Origin: Clostridiales bacterium UBA1775
GTDB lineage: Bacteria > Bacillota > Clostridia > Monoglobales > Firm-18
Direction: 5' to 3'
NCBI GenBank assembly: GCA_002314595.1
Contig: DCGP01000017.1
Location: 27,440 to 91,439 of the forward strand
Length of the DNA stretch: 64,000 bases
Position numbers and translations under genes: made by a program. Numbering within the stretch: the first letter of the stretch is position 1; the number at the start of each line of letters is the position of its first letter. The notes under the pieces are model-generated. The model was not told the origin of the DNA. It saw nothing but the letters and a program-made list of their open reading frames with translations, and made no database searches. Of the stretch, positions 17,175-26,763 are shown one piece after another.

Positions 17175-17203
17175 TTTACTTTTTTTATGAAATATGATAT
17201 AAT
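17175..17203 (+). promoter_or_regulatory. Promoter of the NRPS operon
   Basis: TTTACT (17175-17180), 17 bases, TATAAT (17198-17203) with TG one base upstream. The start codon is 54 bases downstream with the ribosome site AAGGAG. Confidence 0.75.
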
Positions 17204-17256
17204 AAATGTGGAATATTAGAGTTTTTTAATATTATTTTGTTATAAGGAGCAAAGGA

Positions 17257-20200
17257 ATGGATAGATTTAAAGATACAAAAAAAGAGTCTATGTTAACAGA
17301 CAGTCAATTTGGCATTTACCTTGAATGTATTGATGAAAATAATTGTGCAGACTACTTATTGCCTATTTCTTTTGTTTTTCAAAAGGGAAAAATTGATGCA
17401 GTAAAATTGTCCGACGCATTTGATAAAGTGGCAAATACTTATTCGGCTTTTTCGACTGTTATCAAAACGGTTAATTCCGAGCCTATTATGACCATTTATG
17501 ATAAGGAATTGCCAAAACTAAAAGTTAGAAAAATCTCTGAAAACGATGTCAAAACAAGAAAGATGGAGCTATTTAAGCCATTTTCCTTTAACGGAGAGCT
17601 TTTGTGGAGAGGCGAAATCCTTGAAACCGAAAACGATATTATATTTTTGCTGATTATCCATCACAATATCTTTGACGGAACATCAATGGCAGTATTAAAT
17701 AATGCCCTTGCACTTGCCTATGAGGGAAAGGACTTGTCGGAGGAAGGCACAGTTTTTGATGCAAAAAAAGCAGAAGATGATATGGTTGACAACGGAATTT
17801 CAAAAGAATCAATGGATTTTTATGACGAATATTTAGACGGTATTGAAACCGACTCAAACATAATTCCCGATATGCCACAGGTCAATACCTCAAAAATGGC
17901 AGTTGTTGATGTTGCTTGTGAAATACCAATGGATAAAATCACAGCCTTTGCAAAGGAAAATTCAGTAACTGAGAATATTGTATTTTTAAGTGCATTTGCC
18001 TATACTCTTTGCAAGGTAAATGGTCAAAAAGATGCGCTTTTCTCCTCAGTTGAAAGTGGACGATTTGGTGGAGGATACAATAATTCGATAGGTATGTTTG
18101 TAAAGTCTTTTCCAATCCGAATAAATTATGACGAGGAAATTGCGTCCTTTGATTTCGTTAAGGGAGTTAAAACAAACTTTTTTAATACGCTATCACATAA
18201 TCACATAAAATTTTCTGATTTAATTCAAAATTATTCAGGAATTGCAGATGTTAGATACATATACCAAGGCGAAATGTTTAAGGGCATTGCAGTTGGTGGT
18301 GTTGCTCCTCGCATAGATGTGCTTGATACCTATGAGCCTGTGTCCAATTTTGACTTTATGGTATACAAAATTGACAACACATTCAGAATATGGTTGGGAT
18401 ATAAATGCACAATGTATACAAGGGAACTAATTGAGCATTTTGCAGATATGTTTTTTTGTGTTTTAAACGGAATGTTAGACGGCAAAAAACTTGGGGATAT
18501 TTCCTTTGTATCACAAAAGGGTATGGAGGAATTAGACAAAATCAATAATACAAAGTTTACCTATGACGAGGGGTTGACGGTAAACAGTATTTTTGAAGAA
18601 GCAACCGAGAAATATCCCAATAACATCGCTGTTTTATACAAGGATAAAAAGCTGACATACAGTGAGCTTAATACTCAAATCAACAAAGTGGCAACATATG
18701 TTTCACAAAAAGGAATAGGCAAAAATGAATTTGTATCGGTTTTAATTCCAAGAAACGAATTTATGCCAATAACAGCAATGGGAATAATTAAGGCAGGTGC
18801 AGGTTATCAGCCTCTTGACCCCACATATCCAAAGGACAGGCTTGACTTTATGGTATCGGACAGCAAGTCAAAACTTTTGATTGCCGACCGAAGCTTAATA
18901 GGATTGTTGTCAGAGTACAAGGGCGATATACTATATACCGATGAAATTGATAATATTTCCGAAATGCCTTTTAAAACAGACGTAAAACCTGACAACGCAT
19001 TTGTTTTGATATATACATCGGGCACAACAGGTACGCCAAAGGGGTGTATTATTGAAAACAAAAATATAGTAGCGCTGTATTTTAATCATAAAAAATTAGT
19101 TGAATTGTCGCCTAATTCAAAAGTTGCAACCATTGCAAGTTTTGGATTTGACGCAGCAGTTATGGATATTTTTACAACGCTTATGGTAGGCGCAACTCTT
19201 TATATTATTCCGGATGAAATCAAATTGGATATTCCCGAAGTAGAAAAAATATACATAGAAAACGGCATAACAAATGGTTTTATGACAACGCAACTGGGAC
19301 GAATGTTTTTGGAACAAACAAAATGCAAGACACTAAAACATTTCGTTTTAGGGGGAGAAAAGCTTGTGCCATTCACACCACCTGCTTGGGTTCAATGTCA
19401 TAACTGCTATGGCCCAAGCGAAACAATAGCCTACGTTACAGGCTATACCATAAAAGATGACAGTTCGATGCAGCCTATAGGAAAATTAAGCATAAATACA
19501 AAGGCATATATTGTAGATTCTACAAACAGGTTGCTTCCTATCGGTGCTTGCGGTGAACTTTGTATTGCAGGCTTGCAAGTGGGTAGGGGTTATTTTGAAC
19601 GCCCTGAAAAGACTGCAGAAGTGTTTGTTAAAAATCCATTTTCTAACGAATGTGGTTATGACAGAATATATAAAACAGGCGATGTAGTAAGATTATTGCC
19701 CGATGGAAATTTAGACTTTATCGGTCGTCGAGACGGACAGGTGAAAATTCGTGGATTTAGAATTGAGCTAACAGAGGTTGAACAGGTTATAAGAAGTTTT
19801 GACGGCATTAAAAATGCTACTGTTCAAACCTATGATGATGCAGTTTCGGGTAAATTTATTGCTGCCTTTATTGTGGCTGACAGCAAGATTGACATTGACA
19901 AATTAAACAAATATATTATGAGTCAAAAGCCTGCATATATGGTGCCGGCAGTTACCATGCAGATAGATAACATTCCGGTCAATGCAAACGCAAAGGTTGA
20001 TAAGAAAAAATTGCCAAAGCCGGAGTATAGTTTTGGTGAAATTGTCGCACCTCAAAACAACACGCAACAAGATATTTTTGATATAGTTACATCAGTTATC
20101 GGAACAACTGCAATAAGCATTGATACCGATTTGTATCTTGCAGGTCTTTCTTCGATAGGTAGTATTAAACTATGTTCACTTTTAGCAGAGAAATTTAATA

Positions 20201-23200
20201 TAACTATTCAAATGAAGGATTTAAAGCAAAACAATACCATAGTAAAACTCGAGACGTTTGTGGATACAGCCGGACAAAATGCTGAGTTTGAACGTACAAT
20301 ACTTGACGATTATCCATTAACTAAAACACAAGAGGGTATTTTTGTTGAATGTATATCAAAGCCTGAAAGTACAGTCTACAATATCCCAATTTTGTTAAAA
20401 CTTTCGGATAAGCTTGATATAAATAAGTTAAAATCGGCAATAGTTAGTGCAGTTTCAGCTCATCCCTACATTAAAACAGAGCTATTTACCGATGAAAACG
20501 GAACTGTTCGTCAAAAGAAAATGGACGATGCTCATTTTGATGTTGACAGTATTGACAATATAAACGAAGAAATAGACAGCATAAAAGAAACATTGATACA
20601 ACCCTTTGAGCTGTTAAATTCAAGACTGTTTAGGGTAAAGATAATTAAAGATTCCTATTTGTTCTTGGAATTTCATCACATTATTCTTGACGGAACGAGC
20701 ATTAACCTATTTCTACGTGATATTGAAAAGGCATATTGTGGTGAGGAGCTCCAAGAAGAACGTTATAATAGTTTTGACTTGTCATATAACGAGGAGCAAA
20801 AAAGAAAAACATCAGCACTTGATGAGGCTAAAAAACACTACGACAATATTTTAGATGGACTTGATATGAACTTCTTGCCTGAGCCGGACAGACTTATGTC
20901 GGCAAAAAAGGATAGTGGAAGCCTTTTGATGAGTCAAATGTTACCTTCTGTTGATAAGGTTTTGGAATATTGTAACAAGAACAATATAGGTATAAACGGC
21001 TTTTTGTCCGGTGTATTTGGGTTTGTGCTTGCAAAATATGCAGGAACTGAATACTCTGTTTTCAACACAATTTATAATGGTCGAAACGATTCCAGGGCAA
21101 TGACAACTATCGGTATGCTTGTAAAAACAATTCCTGTTGTTTGCAATATCGAAAAGGAAAATTCAGCAGATATAGCAAAGGCTGTTTCATCACAAATTAT
21201 AGACAGTATGACAAATGACCTATATTCCTTTGCAGAAATCTGTAATGAGTATGGCGTTAGAAACGATATTGTTTTTGTATACCAAGGAGACGACTTTGAG
21301 TTTAATACCTTCTGTGGTGAAACGGTTAGCGAGGTACATCTTGAATTATCCGAATCAAAGGCACCCATTGCCTTTGAGGTTTCAATCGTAAATGGTAAAT
21401 TTAATTATAAGGTTGACTATAATGCCGAAATATTTACCGAAAAACTAATACAGACCTTAGTATGTGCTTTTGATAAAGCTATTTATTCCTTTGTTAATGG
21501 CGAAAAGGTAAGTGAAATTTCCCTTTTGACTGATGAAATCACTAAGGAACTTGATAAATATAACGAAACCGAATTCGTATATGATACATCTAAAACTATT
21601 ATTGACCACTATATAGAGCAAGTGAAGTTGAACCCTGATAGGAAATGTGTTGTATACAAAGATAAAACATACACCTACAAAGAGGCCAATGATTTATCAC
21701 GAAAGGTTTCATCCCATTTGATTTCAAGTGGAATAAACAAGGGTGATATTGTCGCAATTTTAATAAACCGTGATGAAAATATGATTCTTGCGTCCTATGG
21801 TGTTATTATGTCAGGATGTGCTTATGTAGGACTTGACCCAACATATCCAAAGGATAGGCTTGACCTTATGATTACCGATAGTGGAGCAAAGGCGTTGATT
21901 GCCGACCGAAGCCTAATGGGACTTATAAGTAAACCTGACTGTAAAATCATATATACCGATGAATTTGAAGCCTTGCCAACCAACGATGATGTTGTAGACC
22001 AAAGAATCAGCGAAATAACACCGAATGACAGATGTTTGGTAATATATTCATCAGGAACGACAGGAGTGCCAAAGGGTGCAGTTTTGTGCCATAAAAACGT
22101 TGTTAGTTTCTATTACAATTATACAAATGATATGGATATTAAGGTAGGCTCTTGTGTTGCAACCTATGCAAGCTTTGGGTTTGACGGAGGTGCACAAGAT
22201 GTGTTCTGTTGCCCTATGTCAGGGGCAAGTTTGTACGTTATTCCTGATGATATTAGGCTTGATATGGACAAGCTTGAACAATTCTATATCCAAAACAAAA
22301 TAACAAGTGGATTTATGACAACACAAGTTGGTGCAATGTTTGTAAACAATACAAAGTGCCGTACACTACGCAACTTCTTAGTTGGTGGAGAAAAGCTTAT
22401 TCCTGCAATTCCACCTGCTTGGACAAACTTTATGAATGGTTACGGTCCCAGCGAAACTATGTGTTATGTAAACAAATACCATGTTGCAGATACAGGAAAT
22501 CTTCAACCAATCGGAAAGACAAGCAAGAATGTTAAAGAATACATAATTGATAAGTACGGAAACAGACTTCCCTTTGGTGCTTGTGGTGAGCTTTGTATTT
22601 CAGGTGGTCAAACAGGTATGGGTTATCTGAACAGACCTGAAAAAACAGCACAATCATTTGTAAAAAATCCGTTCTGCAACCTTGAACCTTATGACAGAAT
22701 GTATAAAACCGGCGATATTGCAAGGATAATGCCTGACGGAAATTATGTATTTGTAGGCAGACGGGACGGCCAGGTTAAGATTCGAGGATTTAGAGTTGAA
22801 CTTTCGGAAATCGAACAACAAATAAGAAAATTTGACGGAATAACAAATGCCACTGTTGAAGCATTTGATAGTAGCACAGGTGGAAAATTCCTTGCTGCTT
22901 ACATTGTAGCAAATAAAGAAATTGACATTGCAAAATTAAATGAATTTATAGCATCGGAAAAGCCTGACTATATGGTGCCTGCCGTAACAATGCGACTTGA
23001 CGAAATACCACTTACTTCAAATGGTAAGGTAGACAAGAAAAAACTTCCTAAGCCGACCCCAACAACAAGAAAGGGAATTGAGCCTGCAAACGAAACGGAA
23101 GAAACTATTTGCGATATTTTTGAAGAGGTTTTAGGACTTGAAAAAGTATATGCCGATGATGATTTCTTTGCAATAGGTGGTTCATCTATCTCGGCAATCC

Positions 23201-24516
23201 AAGTTGTTGTAAAATGTAATAACGCAGGGTATAGCATAGTATTTAAAAATCTATTTTCAAACCCTACACCTCACGGATTATGTGAGTTTATTCACGGAGG
23301 ACGTGATACAAAAGTATTTGCTCCTGATGATAAAGAAGCAGACAAATATGATTACAGTGCTTTAAAATACAACACAGTGGACTATGTAAACGAAATTACC
23401 TCAGGAGAAATAGGCGATGTTCTTTTGACAGGCGTTACAGGATTTTTAGGTAGCCATATTTTAAAGGAATTGATTGAAAACACAAGTGGAAACGTCATTT
23501 GTTTGGTTAGAGCAAAGGGCGATATGAGTGGTGAAACAAGATTCCAAATGATGATGACCTACTATTTTGAAGATTGGTTTACCGATGAAATGAAAAAACG
23601 TGTTACTGTGATTGAAGGCGAGCTGGGCGACGAAGGTATTTTGGAAAAAGTTAAGGATTGCCATTTTGACACTATTATCAACAGTGCTGCAAATGTAAAG
23701 CATTTCGCAGCAGGCGATGAATTATTAAAGGATAACTTTACGGGTGTTGGGAATATGGTTGCTCTTGCAGAAGAAAAGAATGCGTTATTTGTGCAAATTT
23801 CTTCAACAAGTGTCAGTGGTGAAGCCGTTGAGGGTGGAGTTTCAGACGATTTCTTGTTTAGAGAATGCGACCTAAACATTGGTCAATCCCTTGAAAATAA
23901 GTATATTTTTTCAAAATATCAAGCAGAACAACTTGTTATTGATGCAATTTCAAAGGGGAAAATTAGGGGCAAGGTAATTCGTTTAGGCAACCTTATGGCA
24001 AGAGAGAATGACAGCGAATTCCAAATAAATGCCGGTTCAAACGGATTCTTAAAACAATTTTCCGGTTATAAAAAACTTGCAATGTTCCCTGTTGATTTGA
24101 TGGATAAGCATATTGAATTTTCTCCCATAGATTCGACGGCAAAGGCAATAGTGTTGTTATCGGGAACTCCTGACAAGTTTACCGTATTCCACGCAAAAAA
24201 CTGCAACTCTATACATTACGGATACTTTATTAACGCAATGATTAGCAAGGGAATAAATATAAATATTGTGCCTAATGAGGTTTTTACAAAGCGATATAAG
24301 CAAGCACTAAATGAGGAAACGGACATTTCGGATTTTACATCATTTATTGCATATATGAGCAATGCAAACAGCGATAAAGTTATGCACCAAATTGAATCAA
24401 GTGCAGATTTTACCACAAAGGCGTTATACAGACTTGGCTTTGCTTGGCCGTTAATAAGTAGCAAATATTTAGAGGAAATGGTTAAAACACTAATTGATTT
24501 AAGCTTTTTCTCATAA
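17257..24516 (+). CDS. Dimodular nonribosomal peptide synthetase, C-A-T-C-A-T-R
   Basis: A single 2419-residue protein. C1 has HHNIFDG (135-141). A1 has TSGTTGTPKG (587-596), FDAA near 632 and YGPSE at 718. T1 has a degenerate AGLSS motif with the likely phosphopantetheine serine at 966. C2 has HHIILDG (1140-1146). A2 has SSGTTGVPKG (1598-1607), FDGG near 1643 and YGPSE at 1729. T2 has IGGSS with Ser1977. The C-terminal R domain is a short-chain dehydrogenase-type thioester reductase: TGVTGFLGSH (2058-2067) binds NAD(P)H and Y2216/K2220 are catalytic. An R domain releases the T-bound dipeptide as an aldehyde. A C domain in front of the first module usually adds an acyl group. Gut Clostridia clusters of this architecture are known to give N-acyl dipeptide aldehydes and pyrazinones that inhibit proteases. 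No phosphopantetheinyl transferase or exporter is in the window. Residues are predicted, product inferred. Confidence 0.93.
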   Translation: MDRFKDTKKESMLTDSQFGIYLECIDENNCADYLLPISFVFQKGKIDAVKLSDAFDKVANTYSAFSTVIKTVNSEPIMTIYDKELPKLKVRKISENDVKTRKMELFKPFSFNGELLWRGEILETENDIIFLLIIHHNIFDGTSMAVLNNALALAYEGKDLSEEGTVFDAKKAEDDMVDNGISKESMDFYDEYLDGIETDSNIIPDMPQVNTSKMAVVDVACEIPMDKITAFAKENSVTENIVFLSAFAYTLCKVNGQKDALFSSVESGRFGGGYNNSIGMFVKSFPIRINYDEEIASFDFVKGVKTNFFNTLSHNHIKFSDLIQNYSGIADVRYIYQGEMFKGIAVGGVAPRIDVLDTYEPVSNFDFMVYKIDNTFRIWLGYKCTMYTRELIEHFADMFFCVLNGMLDGKKLGDISFVSQKGMEELDKINNTKFTYDEGLTVNSIFEEATEKYPNNIAVLYKDKKLTYSELNTQINKVATYVSQKGIGKNEFVSVLIPRNEFMPITAMGIIKAGAGYQPLDPTYPKDRLDFMVSDSKSKLLIADRSLIGLLSEYKGDILYTDEIDNISEMPFKTDVKPDNAFVLIYTSGTTGTPKGCIIENKNIVALYFNHKKLVELSPNSKVATIASFGFDAAVMDIFTTLMVGATLYIIPDEIKLDIPEVEKIYIENGITNGFMTTQLGRMFLEQTKCKTLKHFVLGGEKLVPFTPPAWVQCHNCYGPSETIAYVTGYTIKDDSSMQPIGKLSINTKAYIVDSTNRLLPIGACGELCIAGLQVGRGYFERPEKTAEVFVKNPFSNECGYDRIYKTGDVVRLLPDGNLDFIGRRDGQVKIRGFRIELTEVEQVIRSFDGIKNATVQTYDDAVSGKFIAAFIVADSKIDIDKLNKYIMSQKPAYMVPAVTMQIDNIPVNANAKVDKKKLPKPEYSFGEIVAPQNNTQQDIFDIVTSVIGTTAISIDTDLYLAGLSSIGSIKLCSLLAEKFNITIQMKDLKQNNTIVKLETFVDTAGQNAEFERTILDDYPLTKTQEGIFVECISKPESTVYNIPILLKLSDKLDINKLKSAIVSAVSAHPYIKTELFTDENGTVRQKKMDDAHFDVDSIDNINEEIDSIKETLIQPFELLNSRLFRVKIIKDSYLFLEFHHIILDGTSINLFLRDIEKAYCGEELQEERYNSFDLSYNEEQKRKTSALDEAKKHYDNILDGLDMNFLPEPDRLMSAKKDSGSLLMSQMLPSVDKVLEYCNKNNIGINGFLSGVFGFVLAKYAGTEYSVFNTIYNGRNDSRAMTTIGMLVKTIPVVCNIEKENSADIAKAVSSQIIDSMTNDLYSFAEICNEYGVRNDIVFVYQGDDFEFNTFCGETVSEVHLELSESKAPIAFEVSIVNGKFNYKVDYNAEIFTEKLIQTLVCAFDKAIYSFVNGEKVSEISLLTDEITKELDKYNETEFVYDTSKTIIDHYIEQVKLNPDRKCVVYKDKTYTYKEANDLSRKVSSHLISSGINKGDIVAILINRDENMILASYGVIMSGCAYVGLDPTYPKDRLDLMITDSGAKALIADRSLMGLISKPDCKIIYTDEFEALPTNDDVVDQRISEITPNDRCLVIYSSGTTGVPKGAVLCHKNVVSFYYNYTNDMDIKVGSCVATYASFGFDGGAQDVFCCPMSGASLYVIPDDIRLDMDKLEQFYIQNKITSGFMTTQVGAMFVNNTKCRTLRNFLVGGEKLIPAIPPAWTNFMNGYGPSETMCYVNKYHVADTGNLQPIGKTSKNVKEYIIDKYGNRLPFGACGELCISGGQTGMGYLNRPEKTAQSFVKNPFCNLEPYDRMYKTGDIARIMPDGNYVFVGRRDGQVKIRGFRVELSEIEQQIRKFDGITNATVEAFDSSTGGKFLAAYIVANKEIDIAKLNEFIASEKPDYMVPAVTMRLDEIPLTSNGKVDKKKLPKPTPTTRKGIEPANETEETICDIFEEVLGLEKVYADDDFFAIGGSSISAIQVVVKCNNAGYSIVFKNLFSNPTPHGLCEFIHGGRDTKVFAPDDKEADKYDYSALKYNTVDYVNEITSGEIGDVLLTGVTGFLGSHILKELIENTSGNVICLVRAKGDMSGETRFQMMMTYYFEDWFTDEMKKRVTVIEGELGDEGILEKVKDCHFDTIINSAANVKHFAAGDELLKDNFTGVGNMVALAEEKNALFVQISSTSVSGEAVEGGVSDDFLFRECDLNIGQSLENKYIFSKYQAEQLVIDAISKGKIRGKVIRLGNLMARENDSEFQINAGSNGFLKQFSGYKKLAMFPVDLMDKHIEFSPIDSTAKAIVLLSGTPDKFTVFHAKNCNSIHYGYFINAMISKGININIVPNEVFTKRYKQALNEETDISDFTSFIAYMSNANSDKVMHQIESSADFTTKALYRLGFAWPLISSKYLEEMVKTLIDLSFFS

Positions 24517-24532
24517 AAAGGAAGGTATAAAA

Positions 24533-24829
24533 ATGAATATTGAAGTAAAAAAAGAAAACGGAAACACTGTGATTTGCCTAAACACAAGGCTTGACTCGAC
24601 CACTGCCGGTGAATTAGATGAAGTAATTCAAAAAGAAGTGCAGGCTGTTGAAAACAATATGATAGTTGACTTGAAAAATGTTGATTTTGTATCATCTATC
24701 GGACTTCGTGTGCTTGTTTCTGCTTACAAGTCACTAGACGGAAAGCAGATGATAATAAAAAATGCAAACAGTTCGATAATAGAGGTGTTAAAGCTATCCG
24801 GATTGTTATCTCTGTTTACAGTTGAGTAG
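24533..24829 (+). CDS. STAS-domain anti-sigma-factor antagonist
   Basis: A single STAS domain of 98 residues, the SpoIIAA/RsbV type. The conserved phosphorylation loop reads FVSSIGLRVL; Ser55 aligns with the phosphorylatable serine. Such proteins bind a kinase/anti-sigma partner when unphosphorylated and release it when phosphorylated. It starts 16 bases after the NRPS stop behind an AAGGAAGG ribosome site, and the phosphatase/kinase gene follows after 9 bases, so all three should share a transcript. No sigma factor gene is nearby. Confidence 0.9.
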   Translation: MNIEVKKENGNTVICLNTRLDSTTAGELDEVIQKEVQAVENNMIVDLKNVDFVSSIGLRVLVSAYKSLDGKQMIIKNANSSIIEVLKLSGLLSLFTVE

Positions 24830-24838
24830 GGTAACGTT

Positions 24839-26608
24839 ATGGAAAACAAAAAGAAAAGTATCGAATATACGAGAAATGAACGAACAACAAATAAAGTAGT
24901 AGCATTCTTTTTGCTTCTCTTCGTTGCAATGACTATCGTAAACGAGTTTATTCTAACAGTTGACTATGCAACAAACTTGGATTATGCAAACAAGTATGTA
25001 TATTTTCCAATAAGCATTGTCTTAGTCTGCATTTTTGCGATTGCATGGATATATAATTTTGAGGCATATTGGCTAAAACACGTACTGATGGGTGGACTTA
25101 TTTTAGTGTCCATTATTGTGTTCTTTGTGTTTACAACCTACGCATTGTATTCTGTCTTTATACCACTAATTATTGCAACACGATATTTTAATAAAAAAAT
25201 GATTTACACAGTCTCTATAATTACCGGGGTGTTGTTTGTTGTTGCATGTATATTAAATGTCACACTGGAATCTGTTTCGGAAACAATTCAAATATTTCAC
25301 CAAAATGTTGTATATAACATTTGGCAAAGTTATCTTGACGCCATTGTTTATATAGCAATTCCTTGCCTTTTGGTTATGGTATTCATGTTAATTTTCGGAA
25401 TAAATTTAACCAAAAGTGGAAGAAATTTGCTAATGGAACAAATAGATAATAATAAAAAGATTGCATCAGTTGACGCCGAGCTTGAAATGGCAGCCAAAAT
25501 ACAAAAAAGCGTTCTTCCAAAGCCATATTTTCAAACGGAAAATAAAAACTTTACTTTGTCGGCATTTGAAACTCCGGCAAAGGAGGTTTGTGGAGATTTT
25601 TTTGACTATTTCATGGCAGGGGAAAACAGCATGGCGATATTGGTTGCAGATGTGTCCGACAAAGGTGTTCCTGCAGCAATGTTTATGATGTCTGCCAAAA
25701 AGGTAATGCAATGCGCGATTGAAAGCTGCGATACATTAGACGATGCCATTGAGCTTGCTAACAAACTAATATGCAACGACAACCAATACGGAATGTTCTT
25801 GACATTGTGGATGGGTGTAATAAATGTCAAAAGTGGTGTAGGAAAATATGTAAATGCAGGTCATCCATACCCCATTATAAAACACGCAGATGGCAGTGTT
25901 GAGTTTATTGAAAATGAACCCGATTTATTTCTTGGCAATTTCCCAAAAAAGAACCCGAAAGTCAATACCTTTGTTATGAAGCCTGATGACGTGCTTTTTA
26001 TTTACACTGATGGTTTGACTGACTCAATGAATCAGAAAAGGGAATGTTTTGGTATTAAAAGAGTTATTAACCAAATAGAGCAAAGTGAAAATGATGCTGA
26101 AAAGCTGGCCAAGTCTGTAATCGAGTCAGTAAAAGAGTTTTCAAAGGAAAGTGTTCAATTTGACGATATAACAACGCTTTGTCTAAAATGCAACAAAATT
26201 GATGAGCCGGATTTTGCAAGTTGTAAGATTACTAGTGGAACAGAAGGCACTAAAATAATCAATGACAAAATTCAAGAGATGTTAATAAATGCAAAATGTC
26301 CTGATGAAAAGCGTCGCAATATTGGTGTAGTAGTTGATGAAATTTGCGCAAACATCAACGAACACGGCTATCACGAAAACGGAGAAATTGAAGTTAACGC
26401 ACTTGTTGGAGATAATTATGCTAAAATCCAATTTTTAGACAACGGCAAAGCCTTTAATCCTCTTGAAAAAACCGACCCGATTATAACCGACGAACCACAA
26501 ATAGGTGGGTTGGGAATTTATTTTGTAAAGCAACTTTCCGACAACTTTTCCTATGAATATGTTGACGGAAAAAACAAACAGACAGTGTTATTTATATGGA
26601 ATATGTAA
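24839..26608 (+). CDS. Membrane SpoIIE-type PP2C phosphatase fused to an RsbW-like HATPase domain
   Basis: The protein is 589 residues. About six transmembrane helices fill residues 18-190. A short helical linker (EMAAKIQKSVLPKP, typical of RsbU-like phosphatases) leads to the PP2C/SpoIIE domain (about 225-440) with metal-binding aspartates in GDFFDY, VADVSDKG and FIYTDGLTDSMN. The last 130 residues are a GHKL/HATPase_c_2 domain: the N-box is VVDEICANINEHGYH and the G-box region IGGLGIYFVK. Phosphatase and kinase activities toward a STAS partner are normally on separate proteins; here both are in one chain next to the STAS gene. The membrane part may sense a signal. Relation to NRPS control is inferred from the operon only. 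Confidence 0.9.
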   Translation: MENKKKSIEYTRNERTTNKVVAFFLLLFVAMTIVNEFILTVDYATNLDYANKYVYFPISIVLVCIFAIAWIYNFEAYWLKHVLMGGLILVSIIVFFVFTTYALYSVFIPLIIATRYFNKKMIYTVSIITGVLFVVACILNVTLESVSETIQIFHQNVVYNIWQSYLDAIVYIAIPCLLVMVFMLIFGINLTKSGRNLLMEQIDNNKKIASVDAELEMAAKIQKSVLPKPYFQTENKNFTLSAFETPAKEVCGDFFDYFMAGENSMAILVADVSDKGVPAAMFMMSAKKVMQCAIESCDTLDDAIELANKLICNDNQYGMFLTLWMGVINVKSGVGKYVNAGHPYPIIKHADGSVEFIENEPDLFLGNFPKKNPKVNTFVMKPDDVLFIYTDGLTDSMNQKRECFGIKRVINQIEQSENDAEKLAKSVIESVKEFSKESVQFDDITTLCLKCNKIDEPDFASCKITSGTEGTKIINDKIQEMLINAKCPDEKRRNIGVVVDEICANINEHGYHENGEIEVNALVGDNYAKIQFLDNGKAFNPLEKTDPIITDEPQIGGLGIYFVKQLSDNFSYEYVDGKNKQTVLFIWNM

Positions 26609-26653
26609 TACAGTCTCTATAAAAAAGAAAAATAGCATAAAATACAACTTTTT

Positions 26654-26699
26654 AAAAACGACTAACATTTAGTTAGTCGTTTTGTAGTTTATTTAAAAT
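26654..26699 (+). repeat. 46-bp direct repeat, copy 1, carrying the NRPS operon terminator
   Basis: Exact 46-base match to 29648-29693. Inside is a perfect 12-bp stem (26655-26666 with 26672-26683) with loop ATTTA and a T-rich tail, so it works as the terminator of the NRPS-STAS-phosphatase operon. Three genes lie between the copies. Confidence 0.95.
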
Positions 26700-26763
26700 A
26701 AAGCGTGAAAACAAAAAGCAGGTTGAAGAAAGACTTATTGAAAAATATATAGGCGAAATCTAA
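26697..26763 (+). pseudogene. Possible C-terminal gene remnant
   Basis: Directly after the repeat the plus frame reads KIKRENKKQVEERLIEKYIGEI and a stop at 26761-26763. The charged, helical composition looks like real protein, but an in-frame stop lies just upstream inside the repeat and there is no start. It may be the end of a gene cut when the region was rearranged. It overlaps the stop codon of the AraC gene on the other strand. No family recognised. Confidence 0.25.

Noticed and set aside
17257..24516. Prediction of the exact dipeptide
   Set aside because: Pocket residues taken by hand do not match a signature I can vouch for; naming amino acids would be guesswork.
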